A stretch of 64,000 nt of DNA from Thermococcus alcaliphilus. Its GTDB lineage: Archaea > Methanobacteriota_B > Thermococci > Thermococcales > Thermococcaceae. Every line of letters begins with the position of its first letter. Position 1 is the first letter of the stretch. The stretch lies in NCBI RefSeq assembly GCF_024054535.1, contig NZ_JAMXLV010000016.1:62001-126000 (forward strand), given 5' to 3'. The notes below the pieces were generated by a model. That model was not told where the DNA came from, made no database searches, and was given only the letters and a program-made list of their open reading frames with translations. Shown here one piece after another: positions 45,358 to 52,898 of this stretch. A program made the position numbers and the translations under genes.

Positions 45358-45597
45358 TCAGCAGATATCAGTCCAGCCGAATTCCTCTTTTGCGACCTTT
45401 ATAAGTTCTTTAAGCTCTTCTTTCTTGATGTTAACGCTGCTTACAGCACCCACAAGGGCTATAATGCCATGAACCTCTTCCTGCACCTGAATGACATCGT
45501 CACTTATCTTTGTAACCTTAAGCTCCCTTCTGGCAACTTCCTCCTCCGTAATCCTAAACTTATCCTCCCCAATTTTTACGTGCTTTATCTCGGTCAT
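45358..45597 (-). CDS. Small hypothetical protein
   Basis: 79 aa, starts M-T-E-I-K-H-V-K-I-G-E-D-K. Alternating short strands (V-K-I-G-E-D-K-F-R-I, L-K-V-T-K-I-S-D-D-V-I-Q-V) and a terminal helix ending D-I-C. Read as a compact alpha/beta domain with one C-terminal cysteine; no family recognised. Divergent from the NifX-like gene, with a 14-bp palindrome between them. Confidence 0.5.
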   Translation of the reverse strand: MTEIKHVKIGEDKFRITEEEVARRELKVTKISDDVIQVQEEVHGIIALVGAVSSVNIKKEELKELIKVAKEEFGWTDIC

Positions 45598-45655
45598 GGA
45601 TATCCCTCAAATAATATACGCTCTCAAATCTGATAAGCTTTCCTATTGTGATTTC

Positions 45656-45669
45656 TGTGCATATGCACA
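45656..45669. promoter_or_regulatory. Perfect 14-bp palindrome at a divergent promoter
   Basis: TGTGCATATGCACA, directly followed by the TATA-like TTTATATG of the NifX-like gene. It could be an upstream operator; the regulator is unknown and the site is neither SurR-like nor TGM-like. Confidence 0.45.
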
Positions 45670-45711
45670 AACTTTATATGCATCAAACTTCATCCATTTT
45701 TGGTGATGTAC

Positions 45712-46110
45712 ATGAGAATTGCAATACCCGCCGAGGATAACAGGGGCTTAGAAAGCAACGTAAGTAGGCACTTTGGAAGGGCTGAGTACTTTGTTTTTGT
45801 TGATGTTGAAGAGGGAAAAACAAAGAACGTAGAGGTTGTTGAAGTGCCCTTTGATGAACATAGCCCAGGAGATTTGCCAAACTTTATCAAGGAACACAAT
45901 GCCGAGGTAGTTCTAGCTTACGGAATGGGGAGGAGAGCAATAGACTACTTCAACCAGCTTGGCATCGAAGTTGTTACCGGAGCTTATGGAAAGATCAAGG
46001 ATGTTGTTGAGGCATTTATTCACCAAGTTCTCGAAGTAGACCCTTACTGGAAAGAGAAGATAGAAAGGGAAAAGGAGCACAAAGGAGAGTGTGAAGAAGG
46101 GTGCAAATGA
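45712..46110 (+). CDS. NifX/NafY-like (dinitrogenase iron-molybdenum cofactor family) protein
   Basis: 132 aa from the ATG at 45712 (GGTGAT upstream). Starts I-A-I-P-A-E-D-N-R-G-L-E-S-N-V-S-R-H-F-G-R-A-E-Y, the usual entry of PF02579, and continues V-V-L-A-Y-G-M-G-R-R-A-I. The C-terminus adds a charged helix and C-E-E-G-C. No nitrogenase genes occur in the window, so the name reflects fold only; related small proteins bind Fe-S or metal clusters. First of several such genes in this locus. Confidence 0.75.
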   Translation: MRIAIPAEDNRGLESNVSRHFGRAEYFVFVDVEEGKTKNVEVVEVPFDEHSPGDLPNFIKEHNAEVVLAYGMGRRAIDYFNQLGIEVVTGAYGKIKDVVEAFIHQVLEVDPYWKEKIEREKEHKGECEEGCK

Positions 46111-46111
46111 T

Positions 46112-46134
46112 CACTTTTTAATACTTTTTAATAC
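46112..46134 (+). terminator. T-rich tandem stretch after the NifX-like gene
   Basis: ACTTTTTAAT occurs twice in tandem just after the stop codon, giving two T5 runs. Thermococcales RNA polymerase terminates at such T runs without a hairpin, so it is a plausible terminator for the plus-strand gene. Confidence 0.4.
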
Positions 46135-46162
46135 AGTGTTAGAAAATAAAAATATCACACAA

Positions 46163-47113
46163 TCATTCCCTCAGAAGCCCCTTGATTATAAGCTCCGCTG
46201 CTTCCTCTTCGCTCAGGCCTTTCGCCATTAGCTGCATGAGCTGAGCCTCGTTTATCCTTCCTATCGAAGCCTCATGGGTGAGTTCAGCTTTGTCGTTCTT
46301 TACCCTCAGGAGTGGAACCGTTTGGACGTCTGCATTCCCTTTAACTATCTCGTGACATTCTACATGACCTTTTGCATAGTCTCCGAGACCGTAGGCTTCA
46401 TTTATTACATTTGCCCTTGCATTATCAAACGCTATGACCGTAGTCTTCAGGTTTGCCCGCGAGTGATTCCCACTCAAATACGCAATCTCCTTAACCTCAA
46501 CAGAATCGTCTTTAACAGCCTTTACCTTGGAAACAAGTTCCGCCACAGCATAATCATCCAGTTTAACCTCCATTTCAAGCTTAAGCTCTCTGGCACGATG
46601 CTTTGTTAGAGAAAACTTCCCAGTATACCTCCCTTTTCTCCCAACTTCAACCTCTGTTTTGCTGATCATTCTCACTCCTTCTCCGTGCACGTGCTCGTCT
46701 TCATAAACAACCTGAGCACCTTCATCAATTTTGATCTTTGCATACGCATCATGGGTGAAATTCTTTGCATAGGGAAAGATGCAGTGGGAGAGGAATTTAA
46801 CCTTTGAGGCTTTTCCCACTGTTATGTCAAAAACAACCTTCTGATAGCCCTCATTTTTTAGAAATCCTGTGCACAGATGGATTGGGAAGGGGAGTTCAAC
46901 ATTATCTTTGATTTTTATGCTTGCTTTTACCCCGTTTTCTATCTCCTCTCCAACTATTTCAACGCCCTCAACGTTGTTTAATCCGACTATTTTTTCTCCG
47001 CTTATTATTATCGCCGCTATCCTATCGCCGAAGAGAGATGTATCGAGGCCTTCTTTTTCATAAATCTCTACCAACGCTTCGTATTCTTTCACTCTATCTA
47101 CTTTAATGACCAT
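46163..47113 (-). CDS. SufB/SufD-family Fe-S assembly scaffold (short)
   Basis: 316 aa. It corresponds to the core SufBD beta-helix: V-V-Y-E-D-E-H-V-H-G-E-G-V-R-M-I-S-K-T-E-V, the V-E-C-H-E-I-V-K-G segment, and C-terminal L-T-H-E-A-S-I-G-R-I-N-E-A-Q-L. Shorter than bacterial SufB (~480 aa) and like archaeal minimal SUF partners. It overlaps the SufC-like gene by 11 nt, so the two form one unit. Confidence 0.8.
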   Translation of the reverse strand: MVIKVDRVKEYEALVEIYEKEGLDTSLFGDRIAAIIISGEKIVGLNNVEGVEIVGEEIENGVKASIKIKDNVELPFPIHLCTGFLKNEGYQKVVFDITVGKASKVKFLSHCIFPYAKNFTHDAYAKIKIDEGAQVVYEDEHVHGEGVRMISKTEVEVGRKGRYTGKFSLTKHRARELKLEMEVKLDDYAVAELVSKVKAVKDDSVEVKEIAYLSGNHSRANLKTTVIAFDNARANVINEAYGLGDYAKGHVECHEIVKGNADVQTVPLLRVKNDKAELTHEASIGRINEAQLMQLMAKGLSEEEAAELIIKGLLRE

Positions 47114-47822
47114 CGCTCACCACTTCCAAAAGTGGACACTTACCACAGGCTCTCTTGTAGTATTCAACTACCTCATCTGAAAATCCCTTTCTAATGACTT
47201 TTCCACCACACACAAAGTAGCTGAACTCTGTCTTCCTTGCAATGTCCTCATGATGGGTGATTAAGATCACAGTTGTGCCAATCCTCCTCAGGTGATCCAA
47301 AATATCATCTATTAACTCTCCCGCCGTTATGTCCAGTCCAGAATCGGGTTCATCAAGGATCGCATATTTTGGCTTTAGGAGAAGGATAGAGGCAAGTTCA
47401 ACTCTCTTTCTTTCCCCTCCGCTGAGGCTTTTATCAACAAACCTGGAATGATAGAGCTCATACGGTAAGCCAACTACCTCAAGAACTTCCCGCACTTCCT
47501 CTTTATCAACGCTCAATTTTCCTCCCAGTGTGAGATACTCCTCAACCGTAATTCCATCGTAGCGTGCCGGCTCCTGCCAGAGCAGGGTAATCCCGAGCTT
47601 AGCCCTCTCCGTTATGCTAAGGGGAGTTATATCTCTCTCATCCAGCAGAACTTTGCCTTCAGTTGGCTTTATAACCCCCATTAGAATGTAGGCTATAGTT
47701 GATTTCCCGGCCCCATTAGGGCCTAGGATAGAATAGCTCATGCCTTCCTTAAACCTCATGTTGATCTCTTCCAGTATTTTCCTGCCGTTTATTGAGTAGG
47801 TCACGTTTCTCAGGAGCAGCAT
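47103..47822 (-). CDS. sufC: SufC-like ABC ATPase for Fe-S cluster assembly
   Basis: 239 aa from the ATG at 47822; the frame to 47906 extends past a TATA-like TTTAAATT and is unlikely to be translated. Walker A G-P-N-G-A-G-K-S-T, SufC-type W-Q-E-P-A-R-Y-D-G-I, signature L-S-G-G-E-R-K-R, Walker B Y-A-I-L-D-E-P-D-S-G-L-D and I-T-H-H-E-D. Pairs with the SufB/D protein as a minimal SUF system for Fe-S cluster delivery. Confidence 0.85.
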   Translation of the reverse strand: MLLLRNVTYSINGRKILEEINMRFKEGMSYSILGPNGAGKSTIAYILMGVIKPTEGKVLLDERDITPLSITERAKLGITLLWQEPARYDGITVEEYLTLGGKLSVDKEEVREVLEVVGLPYELYHSRFVDKSLSGGERKRVELASILLLKPKYAILDEPDSGLDITAGELIDDILDHLRRIGTTVILITHHEDIARKTEFSYFVCGGKVIRKGFSDEVVEYYKRACGKCPLLEVVSDGH

Positions 47823-47886
47823 GTGTATCAAAGAAGTCTCATGTGAATGGAATTTAAAGTTTTCTGGACAGCTTTGCCCAAAACTC

Positions 47887-47901
47887 TTGGTTGAGAACCA
47901 A
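47887..47901. promoter_or_regulatory. SurR-type site in the SufC/DGC divergent region
   Basis: TTGGTTGAGAACCAA, perfect 6-bp arms around GAG. It contains GTT-N3-AAC, the core of the reported Thermococcales SurR motif, and sits ~11 bp before the TATA box of the DGC gene. Confidence 0.6.
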
Positions 47902-47954
47902 AACATGTGAAAAAGATTTTAAATGAAAAAATTTTAATATGAATGGTGGTCGAA

Positions 47955-48389
47955 ATGAGCGAAGAAGTTAAGATGGAAAAGCTTCCTAAATTTCTGCCCA
48001 GCTGCCACAAAGAAGCTGAGAACCTCGACATAATCTTTACATGCTCCGGAGCAGCAAGTGTAGGAAAAATAGGCCATGAGGTTGGGGTTTTGCTAACCAA
48101 TGCCGGCCAAAATGCAAGGCTCTGCTGTACAACTGCCGTTGCTGCCGGCTCGGAAATGCACCTCAACATAGGAAGAAGGGCAAAGAAAGTAATCGTCATA
48201 GACGGCTGTCCGATGAAGTGTGCAACCAAGGTTATGGAGAAAGCTGGGATAAAAACAAACCACAGCTTTACCGTTACGGACTTCGGAATAGCCAAGCAGC
48301 CAACCCTCGACATAAGCGATGAAGATGTTCTCAAAGTCGCTCTGGCAATAGCGGAGAAGGTTGGAATGAAACTCAACGTTAAATCTTAG
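47955..48389 (+). CDS. DGC-domain protein (putative zinc-binding)
   Basis: 144 aa from the ATG at 47955 (GGTGG upstream). Contains the I-D-G-C-P-M-K-C motif (~80) that defines the DGC family, plus C-S-G-A-A-S-V-G and A-R-L-C-C-T-T-A-V-A-A-G. At least six cysteines, consistent with metal or Fe-S binding, but biochemical function is unknown. It is controlled by its own promoter with a SurR-type site. Confidence 0.7.
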   Translation: MSEEVKMEKLPKFLPSCHKEAENLDIIFTCSGAASVGKIGHEVGVLLTNAGQNARLCCTTAVAAGSEMHLNIGRRAKKVIVIDGCPMKCATKVMEKAGIKTNHSFTVTDFGIAKQPTLDISDEDVLKVALAIAEKVGMKLNVKS

Positions 48390-48400
48390 GTTGAGAACCT
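48388..48400. promoter_or_regulatory. SurR-type site before the HdrA-like gene
   Basis: AGGTTGAGAACCT, perfect 5-bp arms around GAG, overlapping the DGC stop codon. Both this and the site at 47887 are followed by a CATnTGAAAA element before the TATA box, so the whole upstream region is conserved between the two promoters. Confidence 0.6.
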
Positions 48401-48455
48401 TTACATTTGAAAATCTTTTTAAGTGAACTTTTTCTCATTTATGCTGGTGATGCAT

Positions 48456-48821
48456 ATGAAGGGTCTTATACTCTGTGTTTGCCAGGGCACGTGCCCATCT
48501 TTCCAGAAGATGAACGTGTTTGAGATTTTAAACCACTTCAGAAGGGAGAAGAAAGTTGACTTTGTCGCTCTGCACCCACAGCTCTGCGCTACGGATGGAG
48601 ATAACTTCTGGAGGGCTTTGCTTAAGAACGGGGAGAACATAGAGAAGCTCTTTGTTGCTGGGTGCGATCCAGTTATGCAGAAGAAGATGTTTGGCTGGAC
48701 GTTTAAGGAGCTTGGATTCGATGACCACAAGTTCATCGGAATAGAGATTAGGAACATGACCACGGAAGAGGCAATCAAAGCAATTGAAGAAGCTATGAGC
48801 GTTGATACTCAGGAGGGATAA
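48456..48821 (+). CDS. HdrA-like N-terminal domain fragment protein
   Basis: 121 aa from the ATG at 48456 (GGTGAT upstream). Cysteine spacing L-C-V-C-Q-G-T-C-P, then L-H-P-Q-L-C-A-T-D-G-D and V-A-G-C-D-P-V-M-Q, resembles the N-terminal Fe-S part of HdrA-type electron-transfer subunits, standing alone here without FAD domain. Two nt before a ferredoxin gene, so it probably exchanges electrons with it. Confidence 0.6.
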   Translation: MKGLILCVCQGTCPSFQKMNVFEILNHFRREKKVDFVALHPQLCATDGDNFWRALLKNGENIEKLFVAGCDPVMQKKMFGWTFKELGFDDHKFIGIEIRNMTTEEAIKAIEEAMSVDTQEG

Positions 48822-48823
48822 AA

Positions 48824-49024
48824 ATGGCAGACAACTGGTATCCAATAATCGACTATGACAAGTGCACCGGCTGCTTAACTTGTGCAAACTTCTGCCCCCA
48901 TGGGGTTTATGATGCCTCCGAGGGCAAGCCCAAAGTGGTAAAACCCGAGGAGTGCGTGGAGTTCTGCAGAGGCTGCCAGAGAATATGCCCAACGGGGGCT
49001 ATAAGCTACTTTGGAGACTCTTGA
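48824..49024 (+). CDS. 2x[4Fe-4S]-type ferredoxin
   Basis: 66 aa. Motifs C-T-G-C-L-T-C-A-N-F-C-P and C-V-E-F-C-R-G-C-Q-R-I-C-P; the second departs from CxxCxxC by an extra spacing (CxxxCxxCxxxCP). GGAGG lies 6-11 nt upstream. Likely electron carrier for the adjacent HdrA-like protein. The last 26 nt overlap the convergent NifX-like gene. Confidence 0.85.
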   Translation: MADNWYPIIDYDKCTGCLTCANFCPHGVYDASEGKPKVVKPEECVEFCRGCQRICPTGAISYFGDS

Positions 49025-49331
49025 TTGCCTCCTTTACTCTTTTTCCCGGTTTTACTTTGATTATTTTAACCCCTCCTGCCTCAAGTATCGCCTTTCCCTT
49101 CGGGCAGTCCATTGGCGTCAAAAGGACGTTTACTCCCCTGCTGACCAAAAACAGGACAACTTTGGGGCCTGCACCATAAGGCTTGTCCTTATAGGGATTT
49201 TCCAGAACTTTCACACCTTTGATTTCCCCATTCTCAAGTTCCACCAATGTGAAGGTATATGCCCTTACAAGGCTTTTGTGAATCTTATCGTCAAGACCGC
49301 CTTTTGAAGTTGGAATCACAACCCTAACCAC
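48999..49331 (-). CDS. NifX-like protein, second copy
   Basis: 110 aa starting at the GTG at 49331, which overlaps the CDF stop codon. V-R-V-V-I-P-T-S-K-G-G-L-D-D-K-I-H-K-S-L-V-R-A-Y-T is the PF02579 entry; the G-V-N-V-L-L-T-P-M-D-C-P-K-G core follows, with one cysteine. Coupled to the CDF transporter gene, so it may bind or deliver a metal. Confidence 0.7.
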   Translation of the reverse strand: MVRVVIPTSKGGLDDKIHKSLVRAYTFTLVELENGEIKGVKVLENPYKDKPYGAGPKVVLFLVSRGVNVLLTPMDCPKGKAILEAGGVKIIKVKPGKRVKEAIKSLQSSL

Positions 49332-50220
49332 TCTCCCCACCGCAGATTGTGTTCTTGTCCCCACACCTTCCTGCTTCGAGCTGAATCGTTACGTGAGTTA
49401 TTCCAAAGCTTTTGAGTCTCTCCGCAATATCATCTATGAGCTTTTGGGCCTCGCTGAGGGGCATATCATTAACCTCAACGTGGCACTCAAAGTGGATTTC
49501 CTTCTCTCCCACCCTCCAAGCGTGGAAGTGGTGTGCATTCTTAACACCTGGGATGCTCTCAATCTCTCGTTTTATCTCCTCAAAATTTAGATTTGGTGAA
49601 GCCTCCATGAGTACTTCAACACTCTCCCTGAGAATTTCATAACCCTCACGGAGGATATAGAGCGAGATTAGGACTGTGATGAGCGGATCAATCCAGAGGA
49701 TGTTCCACTTTATGATAGCTATTCCACCTACCACAACGGCGACTGAAGACAGTGTGTCACTCAATAAGTGCAGATAAGCGGAGCGGACGTTCATGCTCTC
49801 GTGTGCATGCTCATGGAGCAGGAGAACCGATATCAGGTTGGCCAAAAGGCCTATTAAAGCTACTCCAAGCATAAGAGGCCCATTTATGGGTTCGGGGTTT
49901 TTAAACCGCTTATAGGCCTCAACAAGGAGGAATAATGCTACACCAACAAGGACGGCAGAATTGACAAAAGCAACTAGGATTTCGGCTCTTTTATATCCAA
50001 AGGTGTACTTTTCGTTCCTCTCGCGCTCGCCAATCTTTATGGCCAAATAGCTCGCGAGGATGCTCATTGAGTCGCTGAAGTTGTGGAGGGAGTCGCTTAA
50101 GAGAGCCAAACTCCCAGAAAGAATACCGCCGATGACTTCAGCTAGTGTTATCGTTATGTTGAGGACGAAAGAAAACAGCATTCTGCCCTTAAGCTCGCCG
50201 TGGTGATGGTGGTGGGTCAC
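49324..50220 (-). CDS. Cation diffusion facilitator (CzcD-like) metal transporter
   Basis: 298 aa from the GTG at 50220. A His-rich N-terminus (T-H-H-H-H-H-G), six membrane helices with the metal sites L-S-D-S-L-H-N-F-S-D and H-L-L-S-D-T-L-S-S, and a cytosolic C-terminal domain with H-H-F-H-A-W-R. The HxxxD pairs are the zinc-type CDF transport site. The end (C-G-D-K-N-T-I-C-G-G-E-S-G) adds two cysteines. Divergent from the OsmC pseudogene. Confidence 0.85.
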   Translation of the reverse strand: MTHHHHHGELKGRMLFSFVLNITITLAEVIGGILSGSLALLSDSLHNFSDSMSILASYLAIKIGERERNEKYTFGYKRAEILVAFVNSAVLVGVALFLLVEAYKRFKNPEPINGPLMLGVALIGLLANLISVLLLHEHAHESMNVRSAYLHLLSDTLSSVAVVVGGIAIIKWNILWIDPLITVLISLYILREGYEILRESVEVLMEASPNLNFEEIKREIESIPGVKNAHHFHAWRVGEKEIHFECHVEVNDMPLSEAQKLIDDIAERLKSFGITHVTIQLEAGRCGDKNTICGGESG

Positions 50221-50331
50221 CTCTCATCCCATTTTTAACTCCCTGGAGATATATAAAAGGCTTTCGAACGTTAAGATTTGCATGGAAAAAGGCTTTATTT
50301 GAAATGGCGTTCATTTTAAAACGGTGATTGT

Positions 50332-50747
50332 ATGGAGCGCCTTGAGTATTCGGCACACCTTAAGTGGGACGGCAACGTTGGGAGCGAGGCAAAGGTGAGG
50401 GAGTTCACATTTCATAATAGATACAAACACCGATGGTTATAACAAAGGGCCAAATCCAACGGAGTACCTCTTGGCTGCCATAGGCGGCTGTTTAACCGTC
50501 AACTGGGGGAGGCTCATCAAGAAAATGCGCCTCGACGTGAGGGGCTTTGAGGTTGAAGTTAAAGGCTGGCGCGGGTTCGATGAGCCCCAGCTGAAGGAGA
50601 TAACTTACAAGATCACGGTATCCACGAACGAGGACGAGAAGAAGATCATGCGCGTTAAGGAGCTTGCAGAGAAGTACGGGACGGTCTTCAACACGGTCGG
50701 GGCAGAGAAGATAGGGGGAAGTGGAGATAGTAAAGCCAGCGGACTAA
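50332..50747 (+). pseudogene. OsmC-family protein with two frameshifts
   Basis: The start ATG at 50332 opens M-E-R-L-E-Y-S-A-H-L-K-W-D-G, typical OsmC, but the frame closes at 50442. Dropping one base near 50418-50421 restores I-D-T-N-T-D-G-Y-N-K-G-P-N-P-T-E and the conserved A-I-G-G-C. A second extra base near 50720, beside G5, is needed to reach V-E-I-V-K-P-A-D and a stop at 50747. Either a decayed peroxiredoxin-like hydroperoxide reductase or sequence errors at homopolymers. Confidence 0.75.
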
Positions 50748-50948
50748 AGAGCCTCCACTTTGCTTTTCTCATTAACTTTGAGGCAGGCCCCAAAGAGACA
50801 CCTTACTCTCTTTGCCCTTGAAAACGCGGGAATAATCTAGATGGCCGGGTATAAGGAAGAAGGCGGCGGTGCTCCAGAGAAGCTCTGGAAGCTGAAGGTT
50901 AGAAAAATTGGGATAGACTTGGTTACGGGAGAAGTGTTCAAAGAGTGA
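50748..50948 (+). other. Possible gene remnant with a 35-codon frame
   Basis: Coding-like, GC-richer DNA continues after the OsmC stop. A frame with T-L-F-A-L-E-N-A-G-I-I stops at 50838, and a 35-codon frame from the ATG at 50841 ends K-I-G-I-D-L-V-T-G-E-V-F-K-E, which reads like the C-terminus of a larger protein. Identity not recognised. It overlaps the end of the convergent ArsC gene. Confidence 0.3.
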
Positions 50949-51387
50949 AAAGGCTCTTCCTACCTATTATCTCTTCTCTGCTCTTTCCGGCCTTCAAGTC
51001 CTCGATGAGCTTTAACACACGGCGCTTTATCTCGTCCCGTACTTCGCGGTACTTCTCTATCGGCTGGCCATAGGGGTCATCGAGCCCCCAGTCCCAGGTC
51101 TTTTCTGGTGGAGCGTAGGGGCACTTGTCGAGACAGCCCATCGTGATGACGATGTAAGCTTTATCGGCCATCTCTTCGGTGTAGAGCTTCGGGTACTGGC
51201 CTTCGAGAGAAATTCCAATCTCTTCCATGACCTTCCTCGCTAGTGGGTCTATCTTTTCAGCTGGCTCCGTCCCGGCGCTCATGGCCTTGAACCTCAGGTC
51301 ATCGTTGAAGTGGTTGAAGAAAGCTTCTGCCATCTGACTTCTTGCGGAGTTCTTCACGCAGACGAAGAGGATGAGCTTTTCTTCCAT
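50938..51387 (-). CDS. arsC: Arsenate reductase (LMW protein tyrosine phosphatase type)
   Basis: 149 aa from the ATG at 51387. P-loop F-V-C-V-K-N-S-A-R-S-Q-M-A-E-A-F at residues ~8-23 (nucleophile Cys) and the later C-L-D-K-C-P-Y-A-P with D-W-G-L-D-D-P-Y-G-Q. This is the thioredoxin-linked ArsC layout (one N-terminal and two distal cysteines) rather than a phosphatase alone. GC-richer than nearby genes. No arsenic efflux gene lies alongside. Confidence 0.85.
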   Translation of the reverse strand: MEEKLILFVCVKNSARSQMAEAFFNHFNDDLRFKAMSAGTEPAEKIDPLARKVMEEIGISLEGQYPKLYTEEMADKAYIVITMGCLDKCPYAPPEKTWDWGLDDPYGQPIEKYREVRDEIKRRVLKLIEDLKAGKSREEIIGRKSLFTL

Positions 51388-51546
51388 TTTCTTCACCACG
51401 ATGGGGTTAGAAAGTCATTTTAAATATCTTTCCGCAGTAGTCTATTAAAGTGCAATATAGATGAAGAAAATTCCACCTCCATCTCCACCTTTGGTTTTGG
51501 AAAACCTTAATCAATGAAGACACCTTCATCAATTCTGGGATGCGCC

Positions 51547-52137
51547 ATGAAGGTTGAACTTCCTGCCCCAAGGCTTAAAGGTGAGATGAGCGTTGAGGAA
51601 GCGATAAACCTGAGGAAAAGCATAAGAAAATACAAAGATGAGCCGCTAACCCTTGAAGAGGTGTCTCAGATACTCTGGGCCGCTTATGGAATAAACGCCT
51701 GGGGTAAAAGAACTTCTCCAAGTGCAGGTGCTTGCTATCCATTTGAAGTTTATGTAGCGGTGTCAAAAGTAGAAGGCCTTAAGCCCGGTCTCTATCACTA
51801 CGATGGGAAAACTCATAGCTTAGAGCTCGTGAGAGAAGGCGACTTAAGCAGGCCATTAGCAAGAGCATGCCTCAATCAAAGGCACGTGGAAACCGCACCG
51901 ATAAACATTATCATAGTTGCCCACTACGAAAGGACGACAAGAAGATACGGGGAGAGAGGATATAGGTACGTGCACATAGATGCCGGACACATGGGACAAA
52001 ACATCTACCTTCAAGTTACCGCCCTAAAACTTGGGACTGTTGCAGTTGGGGCTTTTAGAGATAGAGAAGTCAAAAAAGTAATTGATGTACCTGGAGAGCC
52101 TTTATACATCTTTCCTGTTGGGGTTCCAGAGAATTAG
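51547..52137 (+). CDS. Nitroreductase-fold (SagB/ThcOx-type) oxidoreductase
   Basis: 196 aa from the ATG at 51547; the ATG at 51514 is the alternative and adds 11 residues. FMN-binding R-K-S-I-R-K-Y near 23 and R-T-S-P-S-A-G-A-C-Y-P-F-E-V-Y, the ThcOx/SagB variant of the nitroreductase fold. The C-terminal half has H-I-D-A-G-H-M-G-Q-N-I-Y-L-Q. Substrate unknown; such proteins occur outside peptide-oxidation clusters in archaea. It ends overlapping the convergent gene by 4 nt. Confidence 0.75.
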   Translation: MKVELPAPRLKGEMSVEEAINLRKSIRKYKDEPLTLEEVSQILWAAYGINAWGKRTSPSAGACYPFEVYVAVSKVEGLKPGLYHYDGKTHSLELVREGDLSRPLARACLNQRHVETAPINIIIVAHYERTTRRYGERGYRYVHIDAGHMGQNIYLQVTALKLGTVAVGAFRDREVKKVIDVPGEPLYIFPVGVPEN

Positions 52138-52481
52138 AGCTCGCTAGCCTCGTAAATAACTACATCTCCTTTCTCTTCAATCAACTTCGCCTCATACCTT
52201 TTTATTTGGCCATTGGTGTTTATCTCCATAATTACTTTCTCAGGAGAAAGCTTCTCCCTTGTGGTGAATTCTTTTGTCTCTATTGCCTGTGTAAAGAAGT
52301 CCCCACTTCGTTCAAACTTAAAAACAAGCACTCCTCCTTCAACCTCGTACCCCCTGTAAACTGCGCCACCCATTTTGAAAGTCGCCCTCAGAGTTATGTA
52401 TCTTCCACCTTCTTGAGACCCTAGAATATAAATTCCCACTGCCAAACCCAACAAAATTGCCGCTCCAATAACTTTTTTCAC
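52134..52481 (-). CDS. Membrane-anchored hypothetical protein
   Basis: 115 aa from the GTG at 52481, which follows AGGTGA; the longer frame to 52538 has no ribosome site. One N-terminal helix (V-I-G-A-A-I-L-L-G-L-A-V-G-I-Y-I-L-G) and a beta-rich exported domain. No motif is recognisable. It lies 12 nt... from its longer-frame start to the thioredoxin-like gene's stop, so it may be co-transcribed with it. Confidence 0.55.
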   Translation of the reverse strand: MKKVIGAAILLGLAVGIYILGSQEGGRYITLRATFKMGGAVYRGYEVEGGVLVFKFERSGDFFTQAIETKEFTTREKLSPEKVIMEINTNGQIKRYEAKLIEEKGDVVIYEASEL

Positions 52482-52550
52482 GTCTTTCACCTGAAATATA
52501 CTCTTTCTAAAAATATAAAAGGATTTTGAAAGCTTCAAATTGATTCAAAG

Positions 52551-52856
52551 CTAACTTTCACGAAGTTCTTCAAATTTCAGTAGGACTTCCTCCTTGGTTC
52601 TTATGAGGTTCTGTCTTGCAACTTCTTTCCCATCCTTGAGGTAAACAAGGGTGGGAACATTTAGAATGTCAAATTTGTCCACGAGATCTTCCCATTTTTC
52701 TGCGTGTACATGAATAACTCGGATATCTTTGAATTCCTCACTTAATTCCTCCATAAAGGTCTCAACTAGCCTGCACGGAGGACATCCCGGGATGGAAAAC
52801 CATAGCACAACCTTTCCCTTAGTGAAGTCGATCTTTCCATCGTATTCCACTATCAT
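52551..52856 (-). CDS. Thioredoxin-fold protein, CPPC active site
   Basis: 101 aa from the ATG at 52856 (GGTGAT upstream). Active site P-G-C-P-P-C-R at ~30 and the cis-Pro L-N-V-P-T-L-V-Y-L-K-D-G-K-E-V. CPPC is unusual compared with the CGPC of thioredoxin and suggests a different redox potential. Directly downstream of copA, so it may help with copper-related thiols, as inference. Confidence 0.8.
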   Translation of the reverse strand: MIVEYDGKIDFTKGKVVLWFSIPGCPPCRLVETFMEELSEEFKDIRVIHVHAEKWEDLVDKFDILNVPTLVYLKDGKEVARQNLIRTKEEVLLKFEELRES

Positions 52857-52898
52857 GATCATCACCATTTATTTTGTCTTCAAAAGATAAAAGGGTTG

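Noticed and set aside
45712-49331. Nitrogenase-related locus because of NifX-like genes
   Set aside because: No nifHDK, nifB or nifE/N homologues; the family has many members outside nitrogen fixation.
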